Shown: positions 28,267 to 37,649 of the stretch, in pieces
How the letters are laid out: every line of letters begins with the position of its first letter
Numbering within the stretch: position 1 is the stretch's first letter
Assembly (NCBI RefSeq): GCF_000832015.1
Contig: NZ_JXCJ01000001.1
Location: 3,637,751 to 3,701,750 of the forward strand
DNA: 64,000 bases
Source: Gilvimarinus agarilyticus
GTDB lineage: Bacteria > Pseudomonadota > Gammaproteobacteria > Pseudomonadales > Cellvibrionaceae
Direction of reading: 5' to 3'
The notes under the pieces: model-generated
The model's database searches: none
What the model was told of the DNA's origin: nothing
What the model saw: the letters and a program-made list of their open reading frames with translations, nothing else
Program-made: the position numbers and the translations under genes

Positions 28267-29460
28267 ATGTTCACCGAGCTGCCATTATTACCTGCCGACC
28301 CTATTTTAGGCTTAAGTGCCGCCTATCACGCCGACACTAATCCGGACAAAGTTGATTTAGGTGTTGGGGTCTACAAAACCGAGCAAGGTAATACGCCTAT
28401 TTTAGGGTGTGTTAAACAGGCGGAGGCCGAACTATTTAAAACCGAGGCGAGCAAGGTCTACACCCCGCCGGCCGGTATTCCGGGCGCCAACCGGGCCGCG
28501 GCGGCTCTGGCTTTTGGGGAGGATCACGCAGTGATTCACGACCAGCGCCTGGCCACCATTCAAACCCCCGGCGGCAGTGGTGCGCTGCGTGCAGCGGCCG
28601 AGCTAATCGCTAAGGCCCGCCCCGACGCCACCGTTTGGGTCAGCACCCCCACTTGGGGCAACCATATTCCGCTACTGAGCAGTGCCGGGCTTACCTTAAA
28701 GGAATATCCCTACTACGATTTTAGCCTGCAACGTATCGATTTTGACGGGATGCTGAACACCTTAAATCAAGCAGGTAAAGATGATTTGGTGTTGCTGCAC
28801 GCCTGCTGTCACAACCCCAGCGGTGCAGACCTGACAGAGTCGCAATGGCAACAGCTAACCGCGCTGGCTAGCGAACGGGGCTTTACCCCTTTTATTGATC
28901 TGGCTTACCAAGGGTTTGGCGATGGTATCGCCGAAGATGCCTACGGGGTGCGGCTAATGGCCGATACCTTGCCAGAGCTTATTCTCGCCATGTCATTTTC
29001 CAAGAATTTAGGGCTGTATCGCGAGCGTACCGGTAGCCTCAATATTGTCGCGCCATCGGCCACAGCTGCGTCGGCCAATTTAAGCCAGATGTTAAGTATT
29101 ACGCGTGGTTTATACTCGATGCCGCCGGCCCATGGCAGCTCGCTGGTGGATATTATTTACCACAATCAAACGCTGCACGCGCAATGGCTACAAGAACTAG
29201 CCGATATGCGCGAGCGTATCAGCGGCCTGCGTCAACAGCTGGTCTCGGCGCTTAACCACCAGCAGCAACACACGGATTTTAGTTTTATCGCCGAGCAGCG
29301 CGGTATGTTTAGCTTTTTGGGGCTGAATGAATCACAGGTAACGCGTTTAAAGAGCGAGTTTAGCGTCTACATGACCGACAACAGCCGCATTAACATTGCC
29401 GGTGTGAATAGCCGTAACCTAGAGTACCTGGCGCAGTCAGTGTGCCAGGTACTGCGCTAA
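28267..29460 (+). CDS. tyrB: Aromatic/aspartate aminotransferase (class I, TyrB/AspC type)
   Basis: 397-aa PLP-dependent aminotransferase of the AspC/TyrB subgroup. Visible signatures are VDLGVGVYKTEQGNTPIL near the N-terminus, LHACCHNPSGADLT and the lysine motif AMSFSKNLGLYRERTG. Members transfer amino groups between aspartate or aromatic amino acids and 2-oxoglutarate. GGAG precedes the ATG. It stands alone between yebG and a convergent channel gene. Whether it prefers aspartate or aromatic substrates is not decided by what can be seen; aromatic is favoured only by family resemblance. Confidence 0.87.
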   Translation: MFTELPLLPADPILGLSAAYHADTNPDKVDLGVGVYKTEQGNTPILGCVKQAEAELFKTEASKVYTPPAGIPGANRAAAALAFGEDHAVIHDQRLATIQTPGGSGALRAAAELIAKARPDATVWVSTPTWGNHIPLLSSAGLTLKEYPYYDFSLQRIDFDGMLNTLNQAGKDDLVLLHACCHNPSGADLTESQWQQLTALASERGFTPFIDLAYQGFGDGIAEDAYGVRLMADTLPELILAMSFSKNLGLYRERTGSLNIVAPSATAASANLSQMLSITRGLYSMPPAHGSSLVDIIYHNQTLHAQWLQELADMRERISGLRQQLVSALNHQQQHTDFSFIAEQRGMFSFLGLNESQVTRLKSEFSVYMTDNSRINIAGVNSRNLEYLAQSVCQVLR

Positions 29461-29470
29461 GCCCGCGCGC

Positions 29471-29983
29471 TTAACTCTCGTCCGGCGGCGGCAGTGGTGT
29501 GTCGCCGTTGGCTTTTAATACCGCGCGCTGCAGCATCACCGAGTTAGGGTAAGTGACGGTATTGCCATCATCCAACCGCACAATCACATGAAACATAGTG
29601 ATCTCACTGATCACCCCGGCCATTTTAAAATCCGGGTCGAGCACCTGAATCCGATCCCCCACACGATAGGGAAAACCAAAAAAGATAATCACGCTGGCGG
29701 TGATGTTGCTCAAAATCGACCATTGGGCGAACAGCGCGATGCCCACCACCGCAAAAATAGAGGACAAAAATAACGCCACGTCGCCGTAACCTAACCCTAG
29801 AATCAGACAGACAACCACCACACCGCAAAACAGCAGGGCAAAGTGCGTGACTTTGTTGATGTACTCAACGCGGTAAAGGCTTACAGAGCGCTTGATCGCC
29901 AGATCTCGCACCACTTTATCCACCACCCGCGCCAACAACAAAAAGGCCACGATACAGCCACTCAGCAACACTACTTTTAACAC
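29471..29983 (-). CDS. Small mechanosensitive-channel (MscS) family protein
   Basis: 170-aa membrane protein with two to three hydrophobic helices, then the MscS pore and beta-domain region (SNITASVIIFFGFPYRVGDR, TMFHVIVRLDDGNTVTYPNS). It is shorter than E. coli MscS (286 aa), lacking the full C-terminal cage, and belongs to the minimal MscS-like group. The start is the GTG at 29983, seven bases after AAGGAG; the upstream in-frame TTG has no such site. Likely role is osmotic pressure release or small-solute gating. Confidence 0.85.
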   Translation of the reverse strand: MLKVVLLSGCIVAFLLLARVVDKVVRDLAIKRSVSLYRVEYINKVTHFALLFCGVVVVCLILGLGYGDVALFLSSIFAVVGIALFAQWSILSNITASVIIFFGFPYRVGDRIQVLDPDFKMAGVISEITMFHVIVRLDDGNTVTYPNSVMLQRAVLKANGDTPLPPPDES

Positions 29984-30079
29984 GCCTGTACTCCTTCCCA
30001 ACAACTAAAAAATTGAATATGGTAACGCTCTTACCCGGCCTCGTAGAAACACGGCCACCTGACACAGGATGAACGCCCT

Positions 30080-30784
30080 ATGCAGTGCATCGCTCACCGT
30101 GGCGGCCCCGCCAATGATTTACCGGAAAACTCGCTTGCCGCCATTACCCGAGCCTTAAGCAGTGGTTGCAGTGCTATAGAGGTAGATGCGTGGTACCTAC
30201 ACGGCACGCTTTATATCACTCATGATCACCGTTTAAAACAACTCAATGGCGACAGCTGCGCGCTGGGGCGCTGTAGCCCCGCGCAATTACAGAGCGCTCG
30301 TCTGAGTAATGGTGAGGCCATCCCCACCTTGGCTCAAGTTCTGGAGCTGGTTGGAGAGCAGTGCGTATTAAACATCGAGATTAAAAATAGCCAAAGTGCC
30401 AAGCCGGTAATACAGGCCCTACAGCATTGGCAGGCTACAAGTGGGGGCAAGCTAGATCATATAATTATCTCCAGCTTTGATCACCACGAGCTGTATTACA
30501 TCAAACAGCACCTTCCGCACCTAAAATTGGGAGTGCTGCTCGCCAGCAACCCCCTCAATTATGCCGCAGCAGCCGACGAGCTGGGTGCTTACTCGTGTAA
30601 CACCTCACTGGTAACCACCACCAAAGCGCTAAGCGATGACATTAAACGCCGGGGTTTACAGCATTGGGTTTACACGGCCAATCACCCGGATGAATGGCGC
30701 GAGTTAACAACCTTGGGCGTCGATGGGGTATTTACCGATTTTATCGCAGAGTTTTTAGCGTTTCAGAAAGCTCAAGGTTCATAA
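30080..30784 (+). CDS. Glycerophosphodiester phosphodiesterase
   Basis: 234-aa GDPD TIM-barrel protein that hydrolyses glycerophosphodiesters to glycerol-3-phosphate. Conserved metal and catalytic residues are visible in AHRGGPANDLPENSL, AIEVDAWY, ITHDH and NIEIKNSQ, and near the C-terminus VDGVFTDF. No signal peptide is present, so it is the cytosolic (UgpQ-like) type. Its 3' end overlaps the convergent acetyltransferase gene by about 44 bases. Confidence 0.9.
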   Translation: MQCIAHRGGPANDLPENSLAAITRALSSGCSAIEVDAWYLHGTLYITHDHRLKQLNGDSCALGRCSPAQLQSARLSNGEAIPTLAQVLELVGEQCVLNIEIKNSQSAKPVIQALQHWQATSGGKLDHIIISSFDHHELYYIKQHLPHLKLGVLLASNPLNYAAAADELGAYSCNTSLVTTTKALSDDIKRRGLQHWVYTANHPDEWRELTTLGVDGVFTDFIAEFLAFQKAQGS

Positions 30785-31274
30785 CATTAACCCAGCGCCC
30801 GCCCAGCTTAGCCCGGCGCACCAGCTGCCATCCCTGACGGCGGTAAAACTCGGACTGATCAGTGGCGGTTAGCCACAAGCTGGGCATGCCTAACTGGCCG
30901 GCAAACTTAAGCACACCGCCTATTAAATCACTCGCGACGCCCTGGCCACGATAGTCAGGTAACACAAACAAACTGCTAAGCCACAAGGGAGTGTCGGTAT
31001 CAGGAGTACCTGGGCGAGCGCCCAGGTGGTAACTCACAACACTGACGCACCCTATTAATTGGGCATTCGAGCGCGTCAGCGCAAGCCAGGTATGAGGCAC
31101 CGAAGCGGCCCCGGTTAAATGTTGCAGTAACCGCTCACGACGTACCTCTGGCCGACTTTGTAACCCTTGGCGAATACATTCACGGTGATGCCAAGTGGCT
31201 ACCTGATCGAGATAATCAGGGCACTCGGTCAAGCTAACACGATACCAATCCGTGGCGTTCTGCGATGTCGACAC
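30741..31274 (-). CDS. GNAT-family N-acetyltransferase
   Basis: About 177-aa protein with the acetyl-CoA binding motif LPDYRGQGVASDLIGGVL and a C-terminal EFYRRQGW element typical of GNAT enzymes. The substrate is unknown. It begins directly behind the lipA stop at a GTG (31274) or the TTG before it; no ribosome-binding site is seen, so it is probably translated by coupling to lipA. It overlaps the phosphodiesterase gene tail to tail. Confidence 0.78.
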   Translation of the reverse strand: MSTSQNATDWYRVSLTECPDYLDQVATWHHRECIRQGLQSRPEVRRERLLQHLTGAASVPHTWLALTRSNAQLIGCVSVVSYHLGARPGTPDTDTPLWLSSLFVLPDYRGQGVASDLIGGVLKFAGQLGMPSLWLTATDQSEFYRRQGWQLVRRAKLGGRWVNVMNLELSETLKTLR

Positions 31275-31277
31275 CAA

Positions 31278-32303
31278 TTATGACTTAGCGCCAGTCCACT
31301 GTTGCACGTCGTCACCCTGCACTTGTTTATCGGCATGGTAGCTCGAGCGCACCAGCGGCCCACACGCCGCGCGGGTAAAGCCGAGCTCTTTGGCCAGTGC
31401 GGTGTACTCATCAAACTCGTCCGGGTGCACATACCGGTCCACCGGCAAGTGATCTTTGGATGGCTGCAAATACTGGCCAATGGTGAGCATATCAATATTG
31501 TGCTCGCGCATATCGCGCATCACCTGGAATATTTCTTCTTTCGTCTCGCCCAGCCCGACCATCAGGCCAGACTTAGTCAGCACATCCGGGCGGCGCTTTT
31601 TAAACTCCGACAGCAGCTGCAAGCTCCACTCGTAGTTCGCGCCCGGGCGCGATTGGCGGTACAGGCGCGGCACGGTTTCCAGGTTGTGATTAAACACATC
31701 GGGCGCTTCGCGCTCTAAAATGTCCAGCGCCGGGCCCATGCGTCCACGGAAATCCGGAGTCAGAATCTCGACCTGTAAATTGGGTGAGCGCTCGCGGGAC
31801 TCTCGGATACAATCGGCAAAGTGCCCGGCACCACCATCGCGCAGATCATCGCGGTCTACCGAGGTAATCACCACATACTTAAGCCCCAGCTCGGCAATCG
31901 CCTCGCCCAACTGGACTGGCTCTTTGGCGTCCAGCGGGTTGGGCTTACCGTGGCCAACGTCGCAAAAGGGACAACGGCGGGTGCAGATATCACCCATAAT
32001 CATAAAGGTAGCCGTACCGCCACTAAAACACTCCCCAAGGTTGGGGCAGTTAGCTTCTTCGCACACGGAGGACAAGCCGTTTTTGCGCAGCAGTTTTTTA
32101 ATGCGATCCACCTCGGGCGAGGCCGGCACGCGTACACGAATCCAATCGGGCTTACGTGGCACCTCGACGGCATCGGTCGCAATGACTTTTACCGGAATCC
32201 GCTCGACTTTATCCGCATCGCGCAGTTTCTCGCCCTGCTTGTGGCGACGGGTGCGTTTTACGGGCTGGATATCGGGTATTTCAATCGTCATAGTCAAACT
32301 CAT
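31278..32303 (-). CDS. lipA: Lipoyl synthase
   Basis: Radical-SAM enzyme that inserts two sulphurs into protein-bound octanoyl groups. The 341-aa protein has the auxiliary-cluster cysteines in [12 protein letters not shown] and the radical-SAM CxxxCxxC in [10 protein letters not shown], plus the family [18 protein letters not shown] segment. It lies downstream of lipB, which supplies its substrate. Confidence 0.97.
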   Translation of the reverse strand: MSLTMTIEIPDIQPVKRTRRHKQGEKLRDADKVERIPVKVIATDAVEVPRKPDWIRVRVPASPEVDRIKKLLRKNGLSSVCEEANCPNLGECFSGGTATFMIMGDICTRRCPFCDVGHGKPNPLDAKEPVQLGEAIAELGLKYVVITSVDRDDLRDGGAGHFADCIRESRERSPNLQVEILTPDFRGRMGPALDILEREAPDVFNHNLETVPRLYRQSRPGANYEWSLQLLSEFKKRRPDVLTKSGLMVGLGETKEEIFQVMRDMREHNIDMLTIGQYLQPSKDHLPVDRYVHPDEFDEYTALAKELGFTRAACGPLVRSSYHADKQVQGDDVQQWTGAKS

Positions 32304-32369
32304 TCAGGCCTGCGGCCTTTATACAAGGATTCTGGGACTCAGGTGCCACACTATTGCTGACACCAGCCA

Positions 32370-33017
32370 CTAGGGGGCGGGCATTATAGCGGTTTTGTAG
32401 CCCAATTTCTGTACAAACTCGTCCACCAGTGCAGTTTTAACCTGCTCCATGTCGCAGTCGGCCTGGCTTAAGCGGGCCATATCCACCATTTGCATACCGG
32501 GGTAACCGCACGGGTTTATTTGCTCAAAAGGGGTTAAATCCATCGACACATTCAGTGCCAGGCCATGAAAACTACAACCACGCCGTACTCTAAGGCCCAG
32601 CGAGGCAATTTTAGCACCGTCAACATACACCCCGGGGGCGTCTGGCCGGGCATACGCCTCTATAGCAAAACGTGCCAGCAGCGCGACAATCACCTGCTCA
32701 ATCAGGGTAACCAGCTCGCGCACTCCCAGCTTGCGGCGGCGCAAATCGATCAGTGGGTAGGCCACCAGTTGGCCGGGGCCATGATAGGTTACCTGCCCGC
32801 CCCGGTCACTCTGCACCAAATCAATACCGTCGAGAGCCAACAAGTGCTCGGGCTTACCGGCCTGGCCCTGAGTAAACACCGGCGGGTGCTCGACCAACCA
32901 CAGTTGATCCGTGACCTCAGAATCACGGTTGCTAGTAAAAGCGGACATCTCGTGCCAAACGCTAAGGTAGTCCCGCTGCCCAAGATCAAACACCTCAAGC
33001 TGTTCGGCAGCGCTCAT
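32370..33017 (-). CDS. lipB: Octanoyltransferase LipB
   Basis: Transfers octanoate from acyl carrier protein to lipoyl domains. The 215-aa protein has the family motif [18 protein letters not shown], lysine K136 ([11 protein letters not shown]) and catalytic cysteine C170 (INPCGYPGM). It starts at the ATG that overlaps the ybeD stop as ATGA. The 66-base gap to lipA is short enough for one transcript. Confidence 0.96.
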   Translation of the reverse strand: MSAAEQLEVFDLGQRDYLSVWHEMSAFTSNRDSEVTDQLWLVEHPPVFTQGQAGKPEHLLALDGIDLVQSDRGGQVTYHGPGQLVAYPLIDLRRRKLGVRELVTLIEQVIVALLARFAIEAYARPDAPGVYVDGAKIASLGLRVRRGCSFHGLALNVSMDLTPFEQINPCGYPGMQMVDMARLSQADCDMEQVKTALVDEFVQKLGYKTAIMPAP

Positions 33018-33289
33018 CACAGCACGATTTTTACAATCGGGTTCGCTCGCAGCGCTTTGTGAATCGTATCGAGCTGCTCGATTCCGGTGGCTGTTACGTA
33101 CACCGTCACCGACTGGAAACGGCCTTTGCCGCTATCTTTCACTTTCACGCGCGAGCGATTAAAGCCAGGCGCGTGCTCGTCCATAACGTCCATCACCAGA
33201 GCGTAAAGAGCGTCTCCCGCCTCCCCCAAGACTTTAATAGGGTAATCGGGACAGGGAAATTCTATTTTGGGGGGTTCTTGCGCAGACAT
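33017..33289 (-). CDS. ybeD: UPF0250/DUF493 family protein YbeD
   Basis: 90-aa small alpha/beta protein of the YbeD family, with the ending [15 protein letters not shown]. The biochemical function is not established; family members resemble the regulatory domain of phosphoglycerate dehydrogenase. It lies between dacA and lipB, as in E. coli, and overlaps lipB by four bases. Confidence 0.9.
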   Translation of the reverse strand: MSAQEPPKIEFPCPDYPIKVLGEAGDALYALVMDVMDEHAPGFNRSRVKVKDSGKGRFQSVTVYVTATGIEQLDTIHKALRANPIVKIVL

Positions 33290-33331
33290 AGGACCTCGCT
33301 ATAGCAACAGCGGGCAATTGTAGCAAAAATT

Positions 33332-33358
33332 GGGCGCGACGGCTGTACCGTCGCGCCC
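33332..33358 (-). terminator. Terminator after dacA
   Basis: Eleven-base perfect stem GGGCGCGACGG/CCGTCGCGCCC with a five-base loop. On the minus strand it is followed by AATTTTT, so it ends or attenuates the dacA transcript before ybeD-lipB-lipA. Confidence 0.75.
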
Positions 33359-33366
33359 TCCGGCCG

Positions 33367-34515
33367 TTAGCTCAACAGGCCGGTGATAAACAGTTTGATC
33401 GCATCGATGATGCGGGCAAAGAAACCAGCCTCGGGCACCGCTTTTTGCGCCACCGCGGGCACTTCAGCCAGCGTTTCGCCATTTAAGGTCAGCGTTAAGG
33501 TCCCCACTTGCTCGCCTTTTGCGATCGGCGCCTTTAGCGTATCGGGCAGCTTCAGGGCCACCTCGATATTACCGCGGCTGCCGCGGGGGATCGTCTCAAC
33601 CACATCGTCGCCAACCGTCAGCTCCAGCTGATCACTGGTGCCGTACCAAACCCGGGCGCTCTCCAGCGCCTCACCGGCGCGATAAAGGGTTTGGTTTTCA
33701 AAGTAACGAAACCCATAGGCCAGCAGTTTTTGCGTTTCGGCCGCACGCGAATCCTCGCTTTTGGTGCCCATCACCACCGAAATTAACCGCATATCACCGC
33801 GCTTAGCCGACGCCACCAAACAGTAACCCGCCGCCTCGGTGTGACCAGTTTTTAGGCCGTCTACAGAATCGTCTCGAAACAGCAAACGGTTGCGGTTGGG
33901 CTGATTGATGCCGTTGTACGAAAAGTACTTTTCTTTATATAGGTCGTAATAATCCGGGTGATCATTAATAATCGCCCGAGCCAGCAGCGATAAGTCCCGC
34001 GCGGTGGTCAAATGCCCCTCGGCAGGCCAGCCGGTGGAGTTTACAAAATGGCTGTTAGTCATACCCAGCAAGCTGGCGGTTTGGTTCATAACATCGGCAA
34101 AGGCATCTTCACCGCCGGCGATATGCTCGGCCAAAGCGACGCTGGAATCGTTGCCTGACTGCACAATGACACCGCGCAACAAATCGATAACCGGTACTTC
34201 GGTGCCTTCACGCACAAACATTTTTGAGCCGCCCATCTTCCAGGCAGCAACACTGATGTTAACGAGATCGGTCTCGGCAAGACGGCCATTGTCCAGCTCT
34301 TCGGTCACGATATAGCTGGTCATCATTTTTGTTAAGCTGGCCGGCGGCAGTTGCTCATCGGCGTTTTCTTCTACGATCACCTTGCCGGTATCGGCATCGA
34401 GTAAAATATACGCCGTCGAGGCCAGCTGTGGCGGTGCAGGAATTAACACCTGCTGCGCATTAGCAACCAAAGCGAGAGTAAACAGGCCGCAAGCGGCTAA
34501 GGTTTTGGCAAACAT
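33367..34515 (-). CDS. dacA: D-alanyl-D-alanine carboxypeptidase (PBP5)
   Basis: Periplasmic, membrane-attached penicillin-binding protein that trims the terminal D-Ala of peptidoglycan stem peptides. The 382-aa protein has a signal peptide (LFTLALVANA), the SxxK motif S60-L-T-K63, SGN at 120-122, KTG at 222-224, the PBP5 C-terminal beta domain and a C-terminal amphipathic anchor (IDAIKLFITGLLS). It follows rlpA in the cell-wall block. Confidence 0.95.
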   Translation of the reverse strand: MFAKTLAACGLFTLALVANAQQVLIPAPPQLASTAYILLDADTGKVIVEENADEQLPPASLTKMMTSYIVTEELDNGRLAETDLVNISVAAWKMGGSKMFVREGTEVPVIDLLRGVIVQSGNDSSVALAEHIAGGEDAFADVMNQTASLLGMTNSHFVNSTGWPAEGHLTTARDLSLLARAIINDHPDYYDLYKEKYFSYNGINQPNRNRLLFRDDSVDGLKTGHTEAAGYCLVASAKRGDMRLISVVMGTKSEDSRAAETQKLLAYGFRYFENQTLYRAGEALESARVWYGTSDQLELTVGDDVVETIPRGSRGNIEVALKLPDTLKAPIAKGEQVGTLTLTLNGETLAEVPAVAQKAVPEAGFFARIIDAIKLFITGLLS

Positions 34516-34607
34516 GAATTTCCAGTCTTAAGTCAGTGGGTCGGAAAAGTTAATCGTAAAGGGTTCTCTAAAGTGTAACGCAAAGACGCCGCTGGCGGCA
34601 CCTTTGC

Positions 34608-35426
34608 TCAATCTTTCACAATGTGGCTGTTGTAAATGCCGGCCGACGGCAGCGCCTGGCGCACACGGTTTATCTCGGCCTCATCGGTTAAGGGGCCAAC
34701 GCGCACTCTGTAGAGTGGCTTGGCGGCCATAAATTCACTGATAAACACCCGCTCTTGGGTAATTGAGGCCACTTTATCGCGCAGCCGTCGGGCACCATCG
34801 GCATTAGAAAAGGCACCCACCTGTAAGTAAAAGCCATCGGAGTGGCTCGCGGGGCGATCATCAGGCTTTAAGGGTGGTGGCGGTGCATCGCCGGGCACAA
34901 TGATTTCCACCTCAACCGGTCCGGTGCCGGTTTTAGAGATACCCAGACGCTGCGCCGCGGCGTAACTCAAATCGATAATACGCCCCTCATGAAAGGGGCC
35001 GCGGTCATTTACCCGCACCACCACACTGCGCTTGTTCTCAAGGTGAGTCACCCGAACATAAGACGGAATCGGCAAGGTTTTATGCGCCGCGGTCATGGTG
35101 TACATATCGTAAGTTTCACCATTCGACGTTTTATGGCCGTGAAATTTTTTGCCGTACCACGAGGCGTAGCCACGCTCTTTATAGTTAGACTCATCCTCAA
35201 TCAAATAATAGGTTTTACCCAGTACGGTATAGGGGTTTTTATTGCCGGCCCGGGTGCGCGGCTCAACCCTTGGCACGGCATCGGGCACGTGAGACAAATC
35301 CACGTCTTTGTCGGGCCCGACATCCTGGTCAATATGGTAACGGCTTGAGGGCTTGGGCTTAGAGTCATGACTAGAGCAGCCGGCCAACAACACCGCGACT
35401 AATATTAATAACCACAGCTTATTCAC
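34608..35426 (-). CDS. rlpA: Septal ring lytic transglycosylase lipoprotein RlpA
   Basis: 272-aa lipoprotein with lipobox LLAGC, a double-psi barrel domain (GYASWYGKKFHGHKTSNGE, VVRVNDRGPFHEGRIIDLS) and a C-terminal SPOR domain (GFYLQVGAFSNADGARRL) that binds denuded septal glycan. In Pseudomonas RlpA cleaves glycan strands lacking stem peptides. The GTG at 35426 follows GGAGGT by four bases and overlaps the mltB stop by eight bases. Confidence 0.94.
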   Translation of the reverse strand: MNKLWLLILVAVLLAGCSSHDSKPKPSSRYHIDQDVGPDKDVDLSHVPDAVPRVEPRTRAGNKNPYTVLGKTYYLIEDESNYKERGYASWYGKKFHGHKTSNGETYDMYTMTAAHKTLPIPSYVRVTHLENKRSVVVRVNDRGPFHEGRIIDLSYAAAQRLGISKTGTGPVEVEIIVPGDAPPPPLKPDDRPASHSDGFYLQVGAFSNADGARRLRDKVASITQERVFISEFMAAKPLYRVRVGPLTDEAEINRVRQALPSAGIYNSHIVKD

Positions 35427-36444
35427 GCGCACCTCCGGCCTCGCGGTGGGCACGGGCGATGGCTTGCGCCAGCTGGTGTACGGCCATCGCGTACATGTGG
35501 CTGCGGTTATAACGGGTAATGACGTAAAAATTATTCAACCCCAACCAGTATTCATCGCCCAGTGAGCCGTCAAGCTTCAGTGGCAATGCTTTCGCGTCAT
35601 CGCTCAGGGGCACAATTGGCGTAAGGCCGGCAGCGCGCCAATGAGCTACGGTGCGCTCGGGGGCAACGATTTGGTTGTAAACGATGTCGCCATCCAATGT
35701 CGCCCCTGGGCGGGCACGCACCGTCACCAAAGCGTCTCGCTGCCATCCGTGAGTGGTAAAATAGTTGGCCACGCTACCGATCGCATCGGTTAAGTTATTC
35801 CAAATATCCGGCAAGCCATCGCCATCAAAATCTACCGCATAGTGGCGATAACTCGAGGGCATAAACTGCCCGTATCCCATGGCCCCTGCGTAAGAGCCTT
35901 TGTGCGCCAGTGGATCTTGCTTGTGCTCGCGGGTAAGCAGTAAATACTGCTCGAGCTCGCGGGTAAAAAACGGGCTGCGAGGGGGGTAGTCAAACGCCAG
36001 TGTACTGAGCGCGTCCACCACCCGGTAGCTCCCGGTTACTTTGCCGTACAACGTTTCTACACCAATAATGGCAACGATGTACTCGGCGGGCACGCCGTAC
36101 TCCTGCTCGGCGCGAGCTAAGGCGTCAGCATTGGCCTGCGAAAACTTCACACCACCTTCAATACGTGCGTCTTTTATAAAAATTTTGCGGTAATCCGCCC
36201 AGCTTTTGGTTTTTTCGGCCGGACGGGAAATCGCATCGAGTATTTTCTGGCTTTTTTCAGCCTGGCCAAACAACTGTTGTAGCGCCTCACGCTCAAACCC
36301 GTGCTCTTGCACCATGCGCTCCATAAACGCTTTTGCCTCAGGGCTTTCACTGTAATCTGCCTGCACCGCGCCGGAGACACTGGCCAGTAGCACTAACCAA
36401 CTAACTTTAAAACAAACCTTTATCTTACGGCGAATATTCAACAA
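35419..36444 (-). CDS. mltB: Lytic murein transglycosylase B
   Basis: Periplasmic lytic transglycosylase of the MltB family, cleaving the MurNAc-GlcNAc bond. It carries the catalytic glutamate in IIGVETLYGKVTGSYRVVDA and the motif AMGYGQFMPSSYR. A signal-type hydrophobic stretch (VSWLVLLASVSGAVQA) is present but no lipobox cysteine is evident, so it may be the soluble type. Start codons are two adjacent TTGs (36444, 36441) behind a GGAG; no ATG fits, so the exact start is uncertain. Confidence 0.9.
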   Translation of the reverse strand: MLNIRRKIKVCFKVSWLVLLASVSGAVQADYSESPEAKAFMERMVQEHGFEREALQQLFGQAEKSQKILDAISRPAEKTKSWADYRKIFIKDARIEGGVKFSQANADALARAEQEYGVPAEYIVAIIGVETLYGKVTGSYRVVDALSTLAFDYPPRSPFFTRELEQYLLLTREHKQDPLAHKGSYAGAMGYGQFMPSSYRHYAVDFDGDGLPDIWNNLTDAIGSVANYFTTHGWQRDALVTVRARPGATLDGDIVYNQIVAPERTVAHWRAAGLTPIVPLSDDAKALPLKLDGSLGDEYWLGLNNFYVITRYNRSHMYAMAVHQLAQAIARAHREAGGARE

Positions 36445-36495
36445 TGCGTCTCCAGACAATTTCTTATTAACAATAACAGCGAGCGCTGTATTAGG

Positions 36496-37641
36496 TTATC
36501 GGATAACCTTACGCGGCTCGGTGGCAATGGCCATTAAAATGCCAAAGGACGCCAACAATGTAACAATCGATGTTCCCCCCTGACTAACCAGCGGTAAAGG
36601 CACCCCCACCACTGGCAGCAACCCCGACACCATACCAATGTTGACGAACACATAGACAAAAAACGTTAAGGTAACGCTCGCCGCCAGCAGCCGGCCAAAG
36701 CTATCCTGAGCCCGGATGGCAATCATCATGCCGCGCAGTACGATTAAAATATACAGCGCCAGCAATATCAGCACACCAATCAGACCAAACTCTTCAGCCA
36801 GCACCGCAATAATAAAATCGGTATGCCCCTCGGGTAAAAAATCCAGGTGCGACTGGGTGCCTTGAAGCCACCCTTTACCGGGTACACCGCCCGAACCAAT
36901 CGCTGTTTTTGATTGAATAATATTCCACCCCGCCCCCAGCCGGTCGGCCTCAGGGTTAAGCAGCGTGAGTACGCGTTTCTTCTGATAATCGTGCATCACA
37001 AAATGCCACAGTGGCCAGAGGCTCGCCAATAGAGAAACCACGGCGGCCACAATATAGCGCCATGACAACCCGGCAAAAAACAGCACCATTAGGCCCGAGG
37101 CGGCCACCAAAATAGACGTCCCCAAATCGGGCTGTTTAATAATTAATGCCGTCGGTACCGCCACCAACGCGAGGGTCCAAAATACATGTTTAAACACAGG
37201 GGGCAAGTGCCGCTGCCCGAGATAGGCGGCAATCGTCATGGGCATTGCCAACTTCATCACCTCTGAGGGCTGAAAACGAAACCCACCCAGACTTAACCAG
37301 CGCTGCGCGCCCTTGGCACCCACGCCGTATAAAATAACCAGTATCAATAGCACAACGCCCAGTGCGTAAGCCCAAGGCGCCAAACGCCGCATAAAGTGCA
37401 CCGGCACTTGAGCGACAATAAACATCGTTAAGTACGCCAATCCAAAGTAAATGCATTGTCGCTTCATCGTTGCCAGCGACTGATCACTCGCGCTGTAGAG
37501 CACCACTAGACCACCGGCGGTCACCGTCAGAAGCAACAGCAACAACCAAAAATCCAGGTGCAAACGCTGCTGCAATCGGTCGCGCCGGCGCAGGGCGCGG
37601 TCGGATTCGGGCAGGCGACGTAAAAAATCCTGATTAGGCAC
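36496..37641 (-). CDS. rodA: Peptidoglycan glycosyltransferase RodA
   Basis: SEDS-family polymerase of the elongasome that works with PBP2. The 381-aa protein has about ten membrane helices and conserved SEDS segments such as GAKGAQRWLSLGGFRFQPSE, KQPDLGTSI and GLLPVVGVPLPLVSQGGTS. It directly follows mrdA in the same operon. Confidence 0.96.
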   Translation of the reverse strand: MPNQDFLRRLPESDRALRRRDRLQQRLHLDFWLLLLLLTVTAGGLVVLYSASDQSLATMKRQCIYFGLAYLTMFIVAQVPVHFMRRLAPWAYALGVVLLILVILYGVGAKGAQRWLSLGGFRFQPSEVMKLAMPMTIAAYLGQRHLPPVFKHVFWTLALVAVPTALIIKQPDLGTSILVAASGLMVLFFAGLSWRYIVAAVVSLLASLWPLWHFVMHDYQKKRVLTLLNPEADRLGAGWNIIQSKTAIGSGGVPGKGWLQGTQSHLDFLPEGHTDFIIAVLAEEFGLIGVLILLALYILIVLRGMMIAIRAQDSFGRLLAASVTLTFFVYVFVNIGMVSGLLPVVGVPLPLVSQGGTSIVTLLASFGILMAIATEPRKVIR

Positions 37642-37649
37642 TGTGCAGG

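Noticed and set aside
28028-28309. 93-codon open frame upstream of the aminotransferase
   Set aside because: It runs through two hairpins and into the aminotransferase start; composition is not protein-like.
36476-36489. ACAGCG-AG-CGCTGT palindrome between mltB and rodA as a terminator
   Set aside because: A two-base loop and no T-run on either strand; too weak to support.
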